From assembly GCF_018873765.1 (NCBI RefSeq), contig NC_057922.1, positions 39,824,321 to 39,888,320 on the forward strand: DNA of 64,000 nucleotides, written 5' to 3'. The position numbers and the translations under genes were made by a program. A model generated the notes under the pieces. It worked only from the letters and a program-made list of their open reading frames with translations. It was not told the DNA's origin and made no database searches. The DNA is from Telopea speciosissima. Taxonomy: Eukaryota; Streptophyta; Magnoliopsida; Proteales; Proteaceae. Below, in pieces: positions 35,056 to 46,355 of this stretch; the stretch's first letter is position 1; the number at the start of each line of letters is the position of its first letter.

Positions 35056-38000
35056 TGTTACGGCCTGGAAAAAAAAAAATTTTACCCGAACCCTAACCCA
35101 AATCTGAATATCGATCCGGAATCCGAAGTCATGGCATCATGTGCGTTACGGAGTATTGATTTGATGTTCGAATGGGTCGAAGATAAAGAAGGAATCCCGG
35201 TGGTAACCCGCCGCTTATCGGTAAAATGACAGATACCTCCCTCGTGCGGTTGTGAAATCCACACGCGGATGTACAACTCGTGGTAAGAAATCCTAACCTC
35301 ATATTAGGTGTTTTTAGTATCATAACTGCGTCCGTGTGGGTTCGCTTAGATGTTCCGATACGAAGAAAATAAGGATAGAAATCTCAGGTTGATGTACTAG
35401 TCCATTGTTGCATCGACTAGAGAATCGTACCATTGGGGATTTTTGCTCTTGGAGGCACGGGACCCAGTGTTTTGGGTCGGGGATCTCGCCGTCGCACCCT
35501 GAATACTGGATTGGAATGTTTTCCTACACATTCTAGGACCCATGGGGCCCACAAAATCCAAATCTCTGTGTAGGATCGACTTAATGCATAAAGAGACAAA
35601 ATCCCACAAGAAAAGACAAACCTAAGGAATTAGTATTGAGATTAGGATAATGACACTTAACAAAACTCACATGACACCTATCAACTTAAGTGAAATGGCA
35701 CCTATCACCTTAAGTTAAATGACACCTATTAAATTAAAGCTAATGACACCTATTATAACCCATCTTATATGACACCTATTCAATTCACAAACCGCCTTCT
35801 GAAATCAATCAAACCTATCCACTATAACTTTCTACATTAATCCAATCGATTAAAAAATACTAAGTTCTATCTAACCAAACCACTAAGGCGTTAATTAACT
35901 ATATAAAACAAAACTTTATCTACACCCACAAGCCGACTAAAGTGAAATGAATAAAAAAAAAATGCTAACTTATCTCAACGTTCCACAAATCGACTTAAGT
36001 TGGAATTAACAAAAAAATTCAAAACATATCTCTAAGAACCCGTACACTCATCCTTTAGAAAAACCGATTGAAAAAGAGGGAAAAGAAAAGAGAAAAGAAA
36101 AGAAGAGAAGGAGAGGAAGAAAAGGAAGAAAGGCCGATTGAGAGAGGAGAGAAAAGAAAAGAAGAGAAGGAGAAGAAGGAGAAGAAGAAGAAAGGAAGAC
36201 GAAGGGGCTGGACTAATTTGGTCTGCTGACCTAGGGTATGAATCTTCACCTCCTCATCCCCTCTTCAATTTAATTGATTTTGACATAGTAAACCCTAGGG
36301 AACCCATGCTGATTTTAAAAAATCTCGGGATATACCACACTCTATTTCAGTTCATGTTTCTTATAAAACTGGGTGTTTAATGTATAGAATTGAAACCTAA
36401 AACCCACATACATGTTCAAATCCAAAACCCTAACCCTATGTTAGCCTTATCACATCTTTGATGTTGAATTAAAGTAATTAATTCATGTTCCAGCCATATA
36501 AAAACTGTTTTATCCAAGGCTAATTCATGAAGTCCATTCATAGCTGCACCCACTTTCAAACCCCCATTAGAAATTCTGCTTTCTGCATTTTTTTGGGCTG
36601 TTGTGTATCTCTGGTCGATGTCCTAGTCGACTGGGTCATCAATCAGAGAATGCAACTTTAATTTTTAGAACACTACCATCTCAGATTGGTGTCCCAGTTG
36701 ACTGGTTCATCAACCAGAGAATAATTATTTCAATTTTTAGAACCCTGTCATCTCAGGTCGATGTCCCGGTTGACTGCCTCATCAACCTAAGATGCCGTTT
36801 CACTTGTAAACACATCCTAGACCTTACCTAACCTTACCACGGGGTAACCCTAGGACTCCACATGAGTTCTTGACACTTTCTCACACAGGATGTGGTTAGT
36901 CATTCGTAGGACGTTATCATTCGCTTGTCAAGTCATGCCGACCACCGACACTAAACAAAACCCAACATCACTATCTCGATCATAGCAAGGTAAGTGGGGT
37001 TAGACTTTGATTTTTTTTAAGAGTGTTTATTTCATTCTTAGATGTATTTGCTAGGACTCATTCACATATTTAAATTTATGTTTTATTATGATATTATTGA
37101 TTTCATTGTTTATAACTTATGATTGTGAATGATATGATGTGAAATGATTAGCAATATGAATTCTTATGATAGATTAGATGCCGTAGCCGGCTTGGAAACA
37201 AGAGGTATAGTGTGCCGTAGTATGGGATGCGGGAGCACTGCACACCTTGTACTATGTCATTTAGCGCATATGGCTAGGAATGTCATTCCTTAGTACTATA
37301 ACCCTTACCAGCAGGGGTTCAGGTATTGGGTGATCATAGCTCCCTGTCACTGAGGAGTGTGAAGGACGCCGAGATGGGGGCCTGGCTATGATTATCGGGG
37401 TCTACCCATGCGAAGGTATATAATACCAATGACCATTGTGGGCTCCATACAATAGTTGAGGTTACGTCCCGGGGCGGTTAAGAAGGAACCGAGAACGTCT
37501 CCCGAGTTGTTGTTGTAGCACCGACCCGACTTAGGCATTTATTTGTTAGGTAGATTTAATATTAAAATTGAACCCATGCATTTAGGACGCATGCTTGTGT
37601 GTGTGGTCTATCCTTTACTTGTTGGGCTCAGTGGAGCTCACCCCTGTGGAATTTTCTCTTTTTAGATGATCCTGCAGGTGAATGCGTTTGTGGCGGAAAT
37701 GATTACTTGGATAACAGGAACTGATGATGTGGCATTATCGTTTTATTTTCTTTTGTTTAGTACTATCTTTTTGGTGGATGAATTTCCACTGTTTATATTT
37801 TAAAGTAGTGGTGTATCGGCTCGATGATTGTGAACTTAGGAATATCGAGCTGTCGGAACTTCCAATGTAAATAATATGTATAAAACTGATAGTACTTTAC
37901 TTTCCCTGCACTCTGATCAATGTAACACGTATTATCTTGAAATTATGTTGTGCTTGTGACGTGTATTTACTGCATCTGGATCCTGGTGATCTCCGAATAT

Positions 38001-38057
38001 GTCGGGTATTCAGGTTAGCCATCGAATCCTCCTAGGAGATGGTTTCGGGGAGTGACA
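35056..38057 (+). repeat. 3' LTR of gypsy D (copy 1)
   Basis: 3002 bp, TGTTACGGCCTGG...GGGAGTGACA. Matches 28872-31849 and 40131-43103 along its length. Confidence 0.92.
36613..36795 (+). repeat. Three repeats of about 71 bp inside the D LTR
   Basis: Units begin GGTCGATGTCC (36613), GATTGGTGTCC (36684) and GGTCGATGTCC (36756). Each has a GACTG..TCATCAA core. The same array is present in the LTRs at about 30408 and 41668. Confidence 0.8.
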
Positions 38058-38424
38058 AGAAATCTACAGCCGATTCCACTACTGAAGCAGAATACCTTGC
38101 AGCTTGCGATGCAGTAAAAGAAGGTATTTGGCTGAGGAAATTCCTATCAGATTTGGAGGTTGTCCTTAACCCTATCAAGGGCCCTATTCCCCTGTTATGT
38201 GACAACAGAGGGGCCATTTCACAAGCTAAGGAGCCTAGGGCTCATCAAAGGAGCAAGTACGTGCAGCGGAAGTATCACCTTATCAGAGAGATTATCCAGC
38301 AGGGTGACGTTAGCAAATCCAAAGTGGACACAACTGAAAATGTGTCAGATGCCATGACAAAGGGTTTGTCTCCTGGAGTATTTGAAAAACATATAGAGGG
38401 CATGGGTTTTAAATGTATAGGAGG
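38058..38424 (+). pseudogene. End of copia B RNase H, copy 1
   Basis: Begins with the AGAAA duplication and reads KSTADSTTEAEYLAACDAVKEGIWLRKFL, CDNRGAIS, QRKYHLIREIIQQGDV and DAMTKGLSPGVFEKHIEGMGFKC. It holds the E and D residues of copia RNase H and is intact as a frame up to the point where it runs into an LTR fragment of B. Joined to 28740-28871 it makes one RNase H domain. The usual stop and polypurine tract (present in copy 2) have been deleted here. Confidence 0.9.
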
Positions 38425-38955
38425 ATCGGAATCTGGATCCCGTACTATTTTGAAAATGGTTTTTGCAAACCCGATTTTACATAAAATAATAGATTATATG
38501 TAGTTATTTGAATAAAGTGTTTTATCGTGTTTTGCGGGACCCGATCAAATGCACAGACACTCTTATATGGACATGTACTATGGAATGGGATTTGGCAGTA
38601 TAAGTGTACATGCCCTATATTCCATAATGATGATGTTTATTAGTGGGGGGCGTTGTACATGATAATTTAGGGAGTTATTTGAAATTTGCTAAAATAATTG
38701 GTTCTTTATTTAATTAATGGATATGGTGCTAATTATAATTATTTATAAATTAAATAAAATAATTAATTATATCATTTCCTATTAGATTCTGCTTCTTCAC
38801 CAATTAGAGGCACTTTGAGTTTAAACAGAACTGCCAAACAGAGAGAGAGAGTCTAACTCACACTGGGATTTTATTTTCTCATCTACGGTTTTAAAAAACC
38901 CTAGCATTATATATTCAACCAAAAAACGCAGAAGAGGCAGTGCTCCACACTTGTC
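38425..38955 (+). repeat. Internal fragment of B LTR (copy 1)
   Basis: GATCGGAATCTGGATCC to GCAGTGCTCCAC, matching about 44033-44560 of the 3' LTR. The LTR start is missing on the left, and on the right it is fused directly to D gag sequence. Confidence 0.87.
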
Positions 38956-40130
38956 TATCCGTCCTACACTTGTCTATCCGCCTGCTGAACCCAGCCACTA
39001 CTATATGTGCAAACTACTAGGACACATGTCTAGAGATTATCCTCGACGCAGGTTTGGTGCACCACGACGAGTTCCACCTATTGCTCAACCTTACTAGCCC
39101 CAAAGCAGCAGAGTTCAAGAGCAAGGCTGTGCCTGGACCACAGAAGGAATTGAGATAAATCTGGTTGTGATGACAGTTACTTTATCCATATCATTCTTAC
39201 CTGATCGAGTATTAAGTAAATTCTGATACATCACACTTTTCGTTTCTACTATTTTGTGATAAGATGAATGTGACCTAGAAGGACTTGGAATACAAATTAG
39301 AAATTAGCACTCCTGCTGGATATGTTGTGAATCTAAACAAAGTATATGAGTCTTAACCGTTAGAAAATCTTCGATTCGTATCTAGATTCTAGAGGGTCGA
39401 TGAGAGACTATGACACACAATTAAGTATTGATAAGGTTATATAATTGTGAACCAGATAAATAGAACATCTTAGGCTGAATTCAAGTAAGTTTAAAGTGTA
39501 CCAAGTAATGGATGGTAAATAACAAAATCTAGAAATTAAATAACGGGTGTCAAGTATAGCCAAGAACAGTCGAGAAAGGAAAGAGACCAAAATCGAAGGA
39601 CTTGTGATGAGACCTTACTCAACAATAGGTATGACTGGAGTAATGGGTCACCGAATGTCCCCTCCGTTATTGGGAGTGAACGGTAGGGATTCCATCAATA
39701 TTCCAAATCATTCTAAAGTTGAGTTAGGTATTGAATAACCATAATAAAGGCCTTTATAAGAAAAGCCGTGTAGACAAGGCAGTATAGACTTTTACCCTTT
39801 AATCCCAAACCATAAGAAACATAGATTAGTGGGTGAAATACGCGATGATAGGTTGATCAGTTGATTTATTGGAATATGCATTTGGAATTCGATTCCCTTT
39901 AGGCTCTTATATCAGACAGAGTTTTAAGTCAACCAAACCCGGGTGTGATTTTGATAGCTAGAGAATTTAACCTTAGTGGTGTAATCAAGACAAAAAGATA
40001 CTATGATGTAATCGTATCGAATCAAGAAAAGTTTGGGTGACAAAAGGGTAAGAGGAATAGATAACCTCACCTATACGGATTCCCGGATATGTCAAATTTC
40101 AAGGACGAAATTTTTGTAAGGTGGGGAGAA
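38956..40130 (+). pseudogene. D gag end and internal tail, copy 2
   Basis: Repeats 33881-35055, including the CYMCKLLGHMSRD knuckle (final C changed to Y), the protease remnant and the AAGGTGGGGAGAA tract. It has no start and no pol. Confidence 0.82.
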
Positions 40131-43103
40131 TGTTACTGCCTGGAAAAAAAAAAAAATTTACCCGAACCCTAACCCAAATCTGAATATAGATCCGGAACCC
40201 AAAGTCGTGGCATCGTGTGCATTATGGAGTATTGATTTGATGTTCGAATGGGTCGAAGATAAAGAAGGAATCCCGGTGGTAACCCGCCGCTTGTCGGTAA
40301 AATGACAGATACCTCCCTTGTGCGGTTGTGAAATCCACACGCGGATGTACAACTCGTGGTAAGAAATCCTAACCTCGTATTAGGTGTTTTTAGTATCATA
40401 ACTGCATCTGTGTGGGTTCGCTTAGATGTTCCAATACGAAGAAAACAAGGATAGAAATCTCAGGTTGATGTACTAGTCCATTGTTGCATTGACCAGAGAA
40501 TCATACCATTTTGGATTTTTGCTCTTGGAGGCACGGGACCTAGTGTTTTGGGTCGGGGATCTCGCCGCCGCACCCCAAATACTAGATTGGAATGTTTTCC
40601 TCAACATTCTAGGACCCATGGGGCCCACAAAATCCAAATGTCTGTGTAGGATCGACTTAATGCATAAAGAGACAAAATCCCACAAGAAAAGACAAACCTA
40701 AGGAATTAGTATTGAGATTAGGATAATGACACTTAATAAAACTCACATGACACCTATCAACTTAAGTTAAATGAATCCTATTAAATTAAAGCTAATGACA
40801 CCTATTATAACCCATCTTATATGACACCTATTCAATTCACAAACGACCTTATGAAATCAATCAAACCTATCCACTATAACTTTCTACATTAATCCAATCA
40901 ATTAAAAAAATACTAAGTTCTATCTAACCAAACCACTAAGGCGTTAATTAACAATATAAAACAAAACTTTATCTACACCCACAAGCTGATTAAAGTGAAA
41001 TGAATAAAAAAAAAATGCTAACTTATCTCAACGTTCCACAAACCAACTTAAGTTGGAATTAATAAAAAAATTCAAAACATATCTCTAAGAACCCGTACAC
41101 TCATCCTTTAGAGAAATCGATTGAAAAAGAGGGAAAAGAAAAGAGAAAAGAAAAGAAGAGAAGGAGAGGAAGAAAAGGAAGAAAGGCCGATTGAGAGAGG
41201 AGAGAAAAGAAAAAAAGAGAAGGAGAAGAAGCAGAATAAGAAGAAAGGAAGACGAAGGGGCTGGACTAATTTGGTCTGCTGACCTAGGGTATGAATCTTC
41301 ACCTCCTCATCCCCTCTTCAATTTAATTGATTTTTCCATAGTAAACCCTAGGGAACCCATGCTGATTTTAAAAAATCTCGGGATAAACCACGCTCTATCT
41401 CAGTTCATGTTTCTTATAAAACTGGTTTTTAATTTATAGAATTGAAACCAAAAACCCACATACATGTTCAAATCCAAAACCCTAACCCTATGTTAGCCTT
41501 ATCACATCTTTGATGTTGAATTAAAGTAATTAATTCATGTTCCAGCCATATAAAAACTGTTTTATCCAAAGCTAATTCATGAAGTCCATTTATAGCTGCA
41601 CCCACTTTCAAACCCCCATTAGAAATTCTGTTTTCTGCATTTTTTTGGGCTGCTGTGTATCTCTTGTCGATGTCCTAGTCGACTGGGTCATCAATCAGAG
41701 AATGCAACTTTAATTTTTAGAACACTACCATCTCAGGTTGGTGTCCCAGTTGACTGGTTCATCAACCAGAGAATAATTATTTCAATTTTTAAAACCCTAT
41801 CATCTCAGGTCGATGTCCTGGTTGACTGTCTCATCAACCTGAGATGCCGTTTCACTTGTAAACACATCCTAGACCTTACCTAACCTTACCACGGGGTAAC
41901 CCTAGGACTCCACATGAGTTCTTGACACTTTCTCACACAGGATGTGATTAATCATTCGTAGGACATTATCATTCGCTTGTCAAGTCATGCCGACCACTGA
42001 CACTGAACAAAACCCAACATCACTATCTCGATCATAACAAGGTAAGTGGGGTTAGGCTTTGATTTTTTTTAAGAGTGTTTATTTCATTCTTAGATGTATT
42101 TGCTAGGAATCATTCGCATATTTAAATTTATGTTTTATTATGATATTATTGATTTCATTGTTTATAACTTATGGTTGTGAATGATATGATGTGAAATGAT
42201 TGGCAATATGAATTCTTGTGATAGATTAGATGCCGTAGCAGGCTTGGAAACAAGAGGTATGGTGTGCCGTAGTATGGGATGTGGGAGCACTGTACACCTT
42301 GTACTATGCCATTTAGCGCAATGGCTAGGAATGTCATTCCTTAGTGCTACAACCCTTACTAGCAGGGGTTCAGGTGTTGGGTGATCATAGCTCCCTGTCA
42401 CTGAGGAGTGTGAAGGACGCCGGGATGGGGGCCTGGCTATGATTATTGGGGTCTACCCATGGGAAGGTATATAATACCAATGACCATTGTGGGCTCCATA
42501 CAACAGTTGAGGTTACGTCTCGGGGCGGTTAAGAAGGAATCGAGAACATCTCCCGAGTTGTTGTCGTAGCACCGACCCGACTTTGGTATTTGTTTGTTAG
42601 GTAGATTTAATATTAAAATTGAATCCATGCATTTAGGACGCATGCTTGTGGGTGTGGTCTGTCCTTGCTGGGCTCAGTGGAGCTCACCCCTGTGGAATTT
42701 TCTCTTTTTAGATGATCCTGCAGGTGAATGTGTTTGTGGCGAAAATGATTACTTGGATAACAGGAACTGATGATGTGGCATTATCTTTTTATTTTCTTTT
42801 GTTTAGTACTATCTTTTTTGTGGATGAATTTCCACTATTTATATTTTAGAATAGTGGTGTATCGGCTCGATGGTTGTGAACTTAGGAATATCGAGCTGTT
42901 GGAACTTCCAATGTAAATAATATGTACAAAACTGATAGCACTTTACTTTCCCTGCACTCTAATCAATGTAACACGTGTTATCTTGAAATTGTGTTGTGCT
43001 TGTGACGTGTATTTACTGCATCTGGATCCTGGTGGTCTCCGAATACGTCGGGTATTTAGGTTAGCCGTCGAGTCCTCCTAGGGGATGGTTTTGGAGAGTG
43101 ACA
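40131..43103 (+). repeat. D LTR, copy 2
   Basis: 2973 bp, TGTTACTGCCTGG...GAGAGTGACA, followed by AGAAA. It arose by the tandem duplication, not by a new insertion, since the same copia RNase H follows at the same base. Confidence 0.9.
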
Positions 43104-43480
43104 AGAAATCTACAGCCGATTCCACTACTGAAGTAAAATACCTTGCAGCTTACGATGCAGCAAAAGAAGGTGTTTGGCTGAGGAAATTCCTGTCAAATTT
43201 GGAGGTTGTCCTTAACCCTATCAAGGGCCCTATTCCCTTGTTATGTGACAACAAAGGGGCCATTGCACAAGCTAAGGAGCCTAGGGCTCATCAAAGGAAC
43301 AAGCACGTGCAGCGGAAGTATCACCTTATCAGAGAGATTATCCAGCAGGGTGACGTTAGTATCTCCAAAGTGGACACAACTGAAAATGTGTCAGATGCCA
43401 TGACAAAGGGTTTGTCTCCTGGAGTATTTGAAAAACATATAGAGGGCATGGGTTTTAAATGTATGGGAAATTGTCTTTGA
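43104..43480 (+). pseudogene. End of copia B RNase H, copy 2
   Basis: Same domain end as 38058-38424: KSTADSTTE with V-K-Y where EAEY is normal (TTEVKYLAA), CDNKGAIA, SPGVFEKHIEGMGFK and a normal TGA stop at 43478-43480. The E to K change in the EAEY motif would remove a catalytic residue. This copy keeps the authentic end of copia B pol and the polypurine tract after it. Confidence 0.9.
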
Positions 43481-43485
43481 TGTAC

Positions 43486-43496
43486 AAGTGGGAGAT
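43486..43496 (+). promoter_or_regulatory. Polypurine tract of copia B
   Basis: AAGTGGGAGAT directly before the LTR start TGTTGGATTT. Confidence 0.85.
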
Positions 43497-45172
43497 TGTT
43501 GGATTTATGTGTCCATCAAACCCGGTTCGGTCTGGTTCAATTCGATTTTACTTTGTATTGAACTTTTATACATTTTGGTTTAATATCATCACATACGATA
43601 TAAACTTTTTGAGCATTATGTGTCTGTAAGTTTTACTTAAAATAGTAGTCACGACTAGGGTTTGGGCTGGGCACCCTTATCATTTGGTCATCACATTGGG
43701 TATGCCTAGACATGTGATGTCAGGGTACGAATGCGAGTACTCACATGATCGATGTATGTATTGGCGAATAATCTACTTTGTCGATTCCCTCATGTATTAC
43801 TGCCAGATGTAGGAAGGGATAGACATGTGTCATCGACACCCTTTACCTGAGAGAATCCTATCGTTGCAAAGTGTGATCGCATTCTTTATAGTTCATCAAT
43901 GGCTGAGACTTAAGTGAGTCAAAGCTGGTGTTCTAGGAATACGCGAACACTTTGTGAGTGAAGGAGTTACTCAACATGGTCACCACTATCTAATTGGGGA
44001 ACACCAAGATTGAGGTTGTCTGTGTATGGTCAGATCGGAATCTGGATCCAGTACCATTTTGAAAATGGTTTTTGCAAACCCGATTTTACATAAAATAATA
44101 GATTATATGTAGTTATTTGAATAAAGTGTTTTATCGTGTTTTGCAGGACCCGATCAAATGCACAGACACTCTTATATGGACATGTACTATGGAATGGGGT
44201 TTGGCAGTACAAGTGTACATGCCCTAGATTCCATAATGATGATGTTGATTAGTGGGGGGCATTGTACATGATAATTTAGGGAGTTATTTAGAATTTGCTA
44301 AAATAATTGGTTCTTTATTTAATTAATGGATATGATGCTAATTATAATTATCTATAAATTAAATAAAATAATTAATTATATCATTTCCTATTAGATTCTG
44401 CTTCTTCACCAATTAGAAGCACTTTGAGTTTAAACAGAACTGCCAAATAGAGAGAGAGAGTCTGACTCTCACTGGGATTTTATTTTCTCATCTACGATTT
44501 TAAAAAACCCTAGCATTATATATTCAGCCAAAAAATGCAGAAGAGGCAGTGCTCCACGTTTGTCACTGTCCCCACCTCTTGGATGTTTTTGGCCTCCCCT
44601 CTCTCACTGGTGATCTCTTCTTCTCCTTCTTCTTGCTTTCTACTTTGTTTAAGAGTTAGGGTTTTGGAAACCCAGATCTGCTTGAAGAACTGAAGAGCAT
44701 CTAGGATTTGCTTGAAGAACCTTGGCTACACCATTGGAGATTCAGATTTGTTTGTTTGGAGTGATCATCGGAGGAAGAACCATTATCTATTGGAGGAGCA
44801 ACACTTGAGGCTCATTAGATTTGCAATTCTATGTTAATTCCTATTCTTCTAATTATTGATTATTCATAGGATGTGAAAGGGGTTGTGATGGATCCCTCTT
44901 TCCATGGGATGGAATAGAGATGAATTTTCCATCTCTTTTGGGTTCCATAATTCCATGGGACACAAAAAAGAAGGACAGGGCATTGGTTTATCAAACCAAA
45001 CCCTGATTGGGTGCACCAGGGTTCCCATGGGAGACCATGGGAAACCCTAAAATTAAAATAGGGTGCCCATGGGCAACCATGGGTTAACCTAGGAGGTGCA
45101 ATACCCTAATTGGTTTATAATTGGTTACCAGGAAAACCATGACATGATCCCAGGGCCGTAGTTTGACCTACA
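43497..45172 (+). repeat. 3' LTR of copia B
   Basis: 1676 bp, TGTTGGATTTATG...TTTGACCTACA, followed by GAAAG (45173-45177). The first 1500 bp match the split 5' LTR. The last 180 bp, with CCCATGGG palindromes, have no counterpart I can find near 23560-25330. Confidence 0.83.
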
Positions 45173-45177
45173 GAAAG

Positions 45178-45933
45178 TGGTTTTGTGACCGCAGGAGAAA
45201 ATTCAGAAGTACCAATTATAATGGAAGGAGATAAAGATTTCTAAGAATTCTTGTAATCATGGAATTTTTGCTCATGTAATCATGCTAAAGCCATAGCATG
45301 TAATAATGACACAGGTTGAGCAATTAACAGCTCACGTTTCAACTCAGGCTTCAACCCAGATATGAAAAAACTGATGAGAAAAGTCTCAGAAAGGCTGATT
45401 ACCTTATAAGAAGGCCTTTCGAACTGATCTTGATAAACAGCAATTGTAGACATTTGTTGCAATTTAGCAAGTGCTCCTCTATGATCTTCAAATAGGGAAG
45501 GACCAAATCAGAGTGTCAAAGCCTGTAAAAACCACTTCTAGCCACTGATTAAGCTGCTTGATTGCATCCATTGGATTCAACTCAATGCAGGGCCATCTAA
45601 ATGGAACGAAGCCAGAAGCAATCGTTGATCGTTTGGAGTGGAATGGAAATCAAAGAATTTTTCAATCTTGAATACCCATCCGGTAGGGTCTGTACCATCG
45701 AATCTGGGTACATTCAATCCCATAAATCGAGGAGAATGAAACTGAGAAGATCACTGTAGAGTATCTTCTGGGTGAGTTGCAGTAGTATCGGGAGAGTGAT
45801 TTGTTAACGCCTCAATCTTGGCATCCATAGCAAGCATGAACGAATGCAGAGCTTGAGTGAGTTTATCTAACTTGTCATCTGTGTCTTTTCTCCATTTGTC
45901 ATCAAGCCTATTGGATCTTGTACCATCAGCCAT
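45178..45933 (-). pseudogene. N-terminal gag of gypsy element E (broken)
   Basis: ATG at 45933 (minus) gives MADGTRSNRLDDKWRK, followed after a stop near 45750 by PRFDGTDPTGWVFKIEKFF, the standard retrotransposon gag core. Next come YQDQFE...FLISFFISGLKPELKREL and then HAMALA. It ends at the GAAAG target duplication of copia B. The following gag residues are at 12576-12683, so the gene is split by a 32-kb insertion. The start is chosen as the first ATG after the TTGGTGCTTTCATT primer region. Confidence 0.9.
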
Positions 45934-45949
45934 GAGTGGAAGATGAAGA

Positions 45950-45962
45950 AATGAAAGCACCA
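45950..45962 (-). promoter_or_regulatory. Primer binding region of gypsy E
   Basis: On minus TGGTGCTTTCATT follows the LTR end CTTAACA by about one base. This motif is common at this position in plant chromovirus elements; the matching tRNA is not assigned here. Confidence 0.65.
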
Positions 45963-45963
45963 A

Positions 45964-46355
45964 TGTTAAGTATTCAAACTGTGAAAATAGAGGAAGTTGA
46001 AAAAGTTCTAAATTCGGGTTTTAGAGGTCTCCAAAAGAAAAAGAATTTCATTGAATTATTTTCGATACCCTCTCTACACTTGGGAAACCTATCTATAAGC
46101 TCTCTAATTAATCTCTAACTAACTCTTAATAGCTTTTCTTCTACTTGTCACTTATTCCTAACAAACTAACAACTAAGGCATATGGTAATTTTTAGTCCAG
46201 GTGGGAATCTTCCTGATTCTAGCTGTCCTCCTCTCCCATGGCGTCTCCTCCCTTGTTGACTCATCAGCCTCATTCTCAACAGCAGATATGGCTTTCTTAG
46301 AGGTGTGTAAACTGTCTCTTGATCTAGCAGTATAGGGGTTGCATAATTCGTATCA
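45964..46355 (-). repeat. 5' LTR of gypsy element E
   Basis: 392 bp, TGTTAAGTATTC...TAATTCGTATCA on +, pairing with 4656-4994. Confidence 0.88.

Larger units (their letters stand above)
28872..38057 (+). mobile_element. Gypsy-type element D with 3-kb LTRs, gag only, pol missing
   Basis: 5' LTR 28872-31849, primer site 31855-31866, leader, gag 32752-34083, a protease remnant, polypurine tract 35043-35055 and 3' LTR 35056-38057, flanked by perfect AGAAA. Only 3.2 kb separate the LTRs and no RT, RNase H or integrase motif is visible. It is therefore a gag-bearing non-autonomous derivative of a Del/Tekay-like element (clade is inference from LTR length, primer site and knuckles). It interrupts copia B RNase H; joining across one AGAAA continues the RNase H frame. 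Confidence 0.88.
33881..38955 (+). repeat. Tandem duplication, copy 1
   Basis: Contains the end of D gag, the D 3' LTR, the end of copia B RNase H and a B LTR fragment. The same order recurs from 38956. It lacks about 570 bp that copy 2 has (43465-44032). Confidence 0.88.
38956..44560 (+). repeat. Tandem duplication, copy 2
   Basis: D gag end (38956-39160), D internal tail, D LTR (40131-43103), B RNase H end (43104-43480), polypurine tract and start of B 3' LTR, in the same order and orientation as copy 1. The copies differ by scattered substitutions only, apart from the deletion in copy 1. Confidence 0.88.
12689..45172 (+). mobile_element. Ty1/copia element B, carrying nested A and D and a tandem duplication
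   Basis: Parts in order: 5' LTR (12689-13288, then 22606 onward), gag (about 25340-26180), protease, integrase, RT and the start of RNase H (to 28871), the rest of RNase H (38058 on, and again 43104-43480), polypurine tract (43486-43496), and 3' LTR (43497-45172). The flanking GAAAG and the resumption of E gag on both sides fix its ends. Copia A interrupts its 5' LTR and gypsy D interrupts its RNase H. All coding parts have stops or shifts. Confidence 0.88.
4656..46355 (-). mobile_element. Ty3/gypsy chromovirus-like element E, split by nested insertions
   Basis: One minus-strand element whose parts lie in the expected order: 5' LTR (45964-46355), gag N-terminus (45178-45933), gag middle (12576-12688), zinc knuckle and protease (10645-11282), RT, RNase H, integrase and C-terminus (4995-7876), and 3' LTR (4656-4994). 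Both LTRs have TGTTAAGTATTC...TATCA ends as read on +. Removing F, M1 and B brings neighbouring E segments back into coherent order. E is the oldest layer of the nest. Its 5-bp flanks (GTGTC left, AGGTC right) match poorly. The short LTRs and a chromodomain-like end running into the 3' LTR suggest a Reina-like chromovirus; that clade call is inference. Confidence 0.88.

Noticed and set aside
36055..36380. Open frames encoding K/R/E-rich or F/S-rich peptides in the purine tract of the D LTR (also 29.9 and 41.1 kb)
   Set aside because: They are by-products of GAA/AAG-rich repeats, occur on both strands and shift between LTR copies.
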